Assembly: GCA_946902875.1 (NCBI GenBank)
Contig: OX336349.1
Location: forward strand, 13,849,891-13,913,890
Length of the DNA: 64,000 bases
Direction of reading: 5' to 3'
Origin: Nematopogon swammerdamellus
Taxonomy: Eukaryota > Arthropoda > Insecta > Lepidoptera > Adelidae
Under the pieces are notes generated by a model. That model did not search any database. It worked only from the letters and a program-made list of their open reading frames with translations, and was not told where the DNA came from. Made by a program: the position numbers and the translations under genes. Positions 62,624 through 64,000 of the stretch are shown in pieces. Positions within the stretch are counted from its first letter, which is position 1; each line of letters opens with the position of its first letter.

Positions 62624-63847
62624 ATGGTGATAGCTCAATCACCAGGAGCGGGGGCACCTAGTAGCAGCAGCTGGACCTTGGTGGCAAGGCCATCAAAAAA
62701 GCAGAGACAACGAGAAAAGAAGCGGTCGGAGGCCAAGCGCCCCCCACCACTCGAGGGACCCTCAGTGGAAGAGCCCTCACGGGTGGGGGCTGCGAAGCCG
62801 ACGACAGCCGGGACCAGCAAAACCCAGAAACGGCAGACTCAAGAACGGACCAAATCGGGAGCCAAACCACCGCCGCGACAGCAGACAGCGCGACAAAAAA
62901 GAGATCGCCCGGTTTCGACCCCATCACCAAAAGAGGTGAAGCGGTCGAAGCTGGCAGACCAGTCATCGCGCACTAAAACAACCATTAGCTACGCGGAAGC
63001 TACGACAGGCGTCGAGCTAGCCGTGGCAATCACCCTCTCGCCCTCTGCTGACATCACGGAGGTCGAGTTCAAATCAATAAAGGACACCATCCACGATAAG
63101 ATAGACGACACTTGCTTGGACATCTCAAACGTCGATTTTGAAAACCCAGAGACACCGTCGTTCCAGGGCAAAATGTTCCTGTGCGACGGTGCCATAAAAA
63201 TGGCGTTTGTAGATGAACGCAGTGTCGGCTGGATGAAGCGGACCATCTTGACAATGACGTCACCACGACCAGGCCACACCCTCACCTTGGTGGGGCAATC
63301 GGAACTACAAGCAAAATTCAAAGCCGGTCTTTTCCTTCCTGACTTTGATAAGCCAGCAATCAGGGCCCACGCTCTCCTCACTGCGTGCAATGCAAAGTGG
63401 TACAGGATCGATCGCTGGTCCCTGTACAATGTAACAGCCTACGGACCTGAAGAACGCTCCCCAGGCATGTTCCTCACCCTGGGTGTACCCAGGGATGAGG
63501 TCAAAAAGGTCATGGAGAGGGGGAGGCAGGTAAGCTTCCGGTCAGGAGCAATTTACCTGCGGTTCTTCACGAACGATGGCCTGAGCGACTATCCTCCGAC
63601 TGACCCGGAGCTGAAGACCACGGCGATAGCTCCAACGGACCCAACGGCAGCAGTGCCAATGGACACTACCACACCGGATACCGAAGGTAAGCAGGCGTCG
63701 GTCCCCTATATACCTCCCCAACCCCAGCCAAGCTGGGGGACAAGGGTAGAGGATATGGAGGAATCGACGCAATCATCAACAGCATCAGAAGACGTTGTGG
63801 ACAGGGAAGAGGAAGATCGTATCCTTCACTCCCCTGACCACAACTAA
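62624..63847 (+). CDS. Non-LTR retrotransposon ORF1 protein (407 aa), intact
   Basis: This is the only long intact gene in the window. ORF1 proteins of LINEs bind the element's RNA and act as a chaperone in the transposition particle. Residues 1-120 are basic and Pro/Ser/Lys-rich, with nuclear-signal-like 'SKKQRQREKKRSEAKRP' (about 24-40) and 'KEVKRSK'. Residues about 121-320 are globular: 'ISYAEATTGVELAVAITLSP', 'DKIDDTCLDISNVDFENPE', 'GHTLTLVGQSELQAKFKAGL' and 'WSLYNVTAYG'. This resembles the ORF1 domain that I recall as DUF4780, found with I/R1/LOA-type insect LINEs. The last 85 residues are Thr/Pro-rich and acidic. No CCHC zinc knuckles are visible, unlike jockey or I-factor ORF1. An in-frame stop at 62,579 precedes the start at 62,624. 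The stop codon overlaps the ORF2 reading frame. Intactness suggests a young or recently active copy. Confidence 0.85.
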   Translation: MVIAQSPGAGAPSSSSWTLVARPSKKQRQREKKRSEAKRPPPLEGPSVEEPSRVGAAKPTTAGTSKTQKRQTQERTKSGAKPPPRQQTARQKRDRPVSTPSPKEVKRSKLADQSSRTKTTISYAEATTGVELAVAITLSPSADITEVEFKSIKDTIHDKIDDTCLDISNVDFENPETPSFQGKMFLCDGAIKMAFVDERSVGWMKRTILTMTSPRPGHTLTLVGQSELQAKFKAGLFLPDFDKPAIRAHALLTACNAKWYRIDRWSLYNVTAYGPEERSPGMFLTLGVPRDEVKKVMERGRQVSFRSGAIYLRFFTNDGLSDYPPTDPELKTTAIAPTDPTAAVPMDTTTPDTEGKQASVPYIPPQPQPSWGTRVEDMEESTQSSTASEDVVDREEEDRILHSPDHN

Positions 63848-64000
63848 GGTAATACAGTGTAACCTCCAGCACAGCCAATCTGCGACGGCTACACTACGCA
63901 GACAGCTGGAGGTACACGATAGCACAATCGCGCTTATCCAAGAGCCGTGGATACGAAAAAGCGCAATTTGCGGACTTGGAAACGGAGGTAAGATTTTTAT
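63843..64000 (+). CDS. Start of LINE ORF2 (APE endonuclease domain), cut by window end
   Basis: In the +1 frame relative to ORF1 the sequence reads 'TKVIQCNLQHSQSATATLRR' then 'TIALIQEPWIRKSAICGLGN' and 'GGKIF' up to the last base. 'QCNLQHS' and 'IQEPW' are the first two motifs (catalytic Asn and Glu) of the apurinic-type endonuclease that opens ORF2 in APE-type LINEs. The enzyme nicks the target and is followed by the reverse transcriptase, which would lie beyond the window. The frame overlaps the ORF1 stop, and no start codon lies between the ORF1 stop and the first motif. ORF2 may be made by termination-reinitiation or frameshifting. Confidence 0.85.

Noticed and set aside
1..64000. LTR retrotransposon or endogenous virus
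   Set aside because: No long terminal repeats, primer-binding site, protease/integrase motifs or envelope-like frame were seen. All recognised polymerase fragments are of non-LTR type.

Overview
The window looks like gene-poor nuclear DNA of an insect, most likely a moth or butterfly (Lepidoptera). The evidence is an AT-rich background, no bacterial-style operons, and dense debris of non-LTR retrotransposons, SINE-like repeats and small inverted-repeat DNA transposons of types that I recall as abundant in lepidopteran genomes. The order-level call rests on recognising the repeats, not on a host gene. No complete host protein-coding gene, rRNA gene, functional tRNA gene or CRISPR array could be supported.

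Layout. 1-8 kb: SINE fragments (called SINE A and SINE B here) and 3' ends of a jockey-like LINE. 9.3-10.7 kb: a decayed jockey-like reverse transcriptase gene whose catalytic centre is replaced by a SINE A fragment. 12-16.3 kb: four inverted-repeat elements. 17.9-19.4 kb: two short tandem duplications. 19,779-31,176: a perfectly abutting head-to-tail duplication of a 5,699-bp unit. I noticed one base difference between the copies, and it lies inside a 217-bp-arm hairpin carried by each unit. 31.4 kb: a hAT-like element with a perfect 8-bp target duplication. 32-38 kb: tRNA-like SINE pieces, hairpins and the most complete SINE A copy (38,510-38,890). 39.8-47 kb: RTE-like LINE remnants, a CpG-rich block, and a piggyBac-like element flanked by TTAA. 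47.5-59.7 kb: minisatellites (24-bp and 33-bp units), foldback elements and two further CpG-rich blocks. 60.0-60.7 kb: a frameshifted gene related to LINE-associated RNA-binding proteins. 62.6-64.0 kb: the only long open gene, ORF1 of a LINE (407 aa), followed by the start of its endonuclease ORF2, cut by the window end.

How the parts work together. The window shows a LINE/SINE economy. SINE A and SINE B share a head with similarity to the 5S rRNA internal promoter, and SINE A also has tRNA-like A and B boxes. The SINE B tail resembles the 3' untranslated ends of jockey-like LINEs at 32,752-33,075 and 44,770-45,010, which suggests these LINEs mobilise the SINE. The strongest candidates for something not previously described are the chimeric tRNA/5S SINE head, the duplicated long hairpin, the piggyBac-like element with twin 18-bp palindromes, and two almost perfect short hairpins at 36,538 and 44,062 that could be small-RNA precursors. 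Boundaries of repeats were judged by eye and are usually good to about 5-20 bases.
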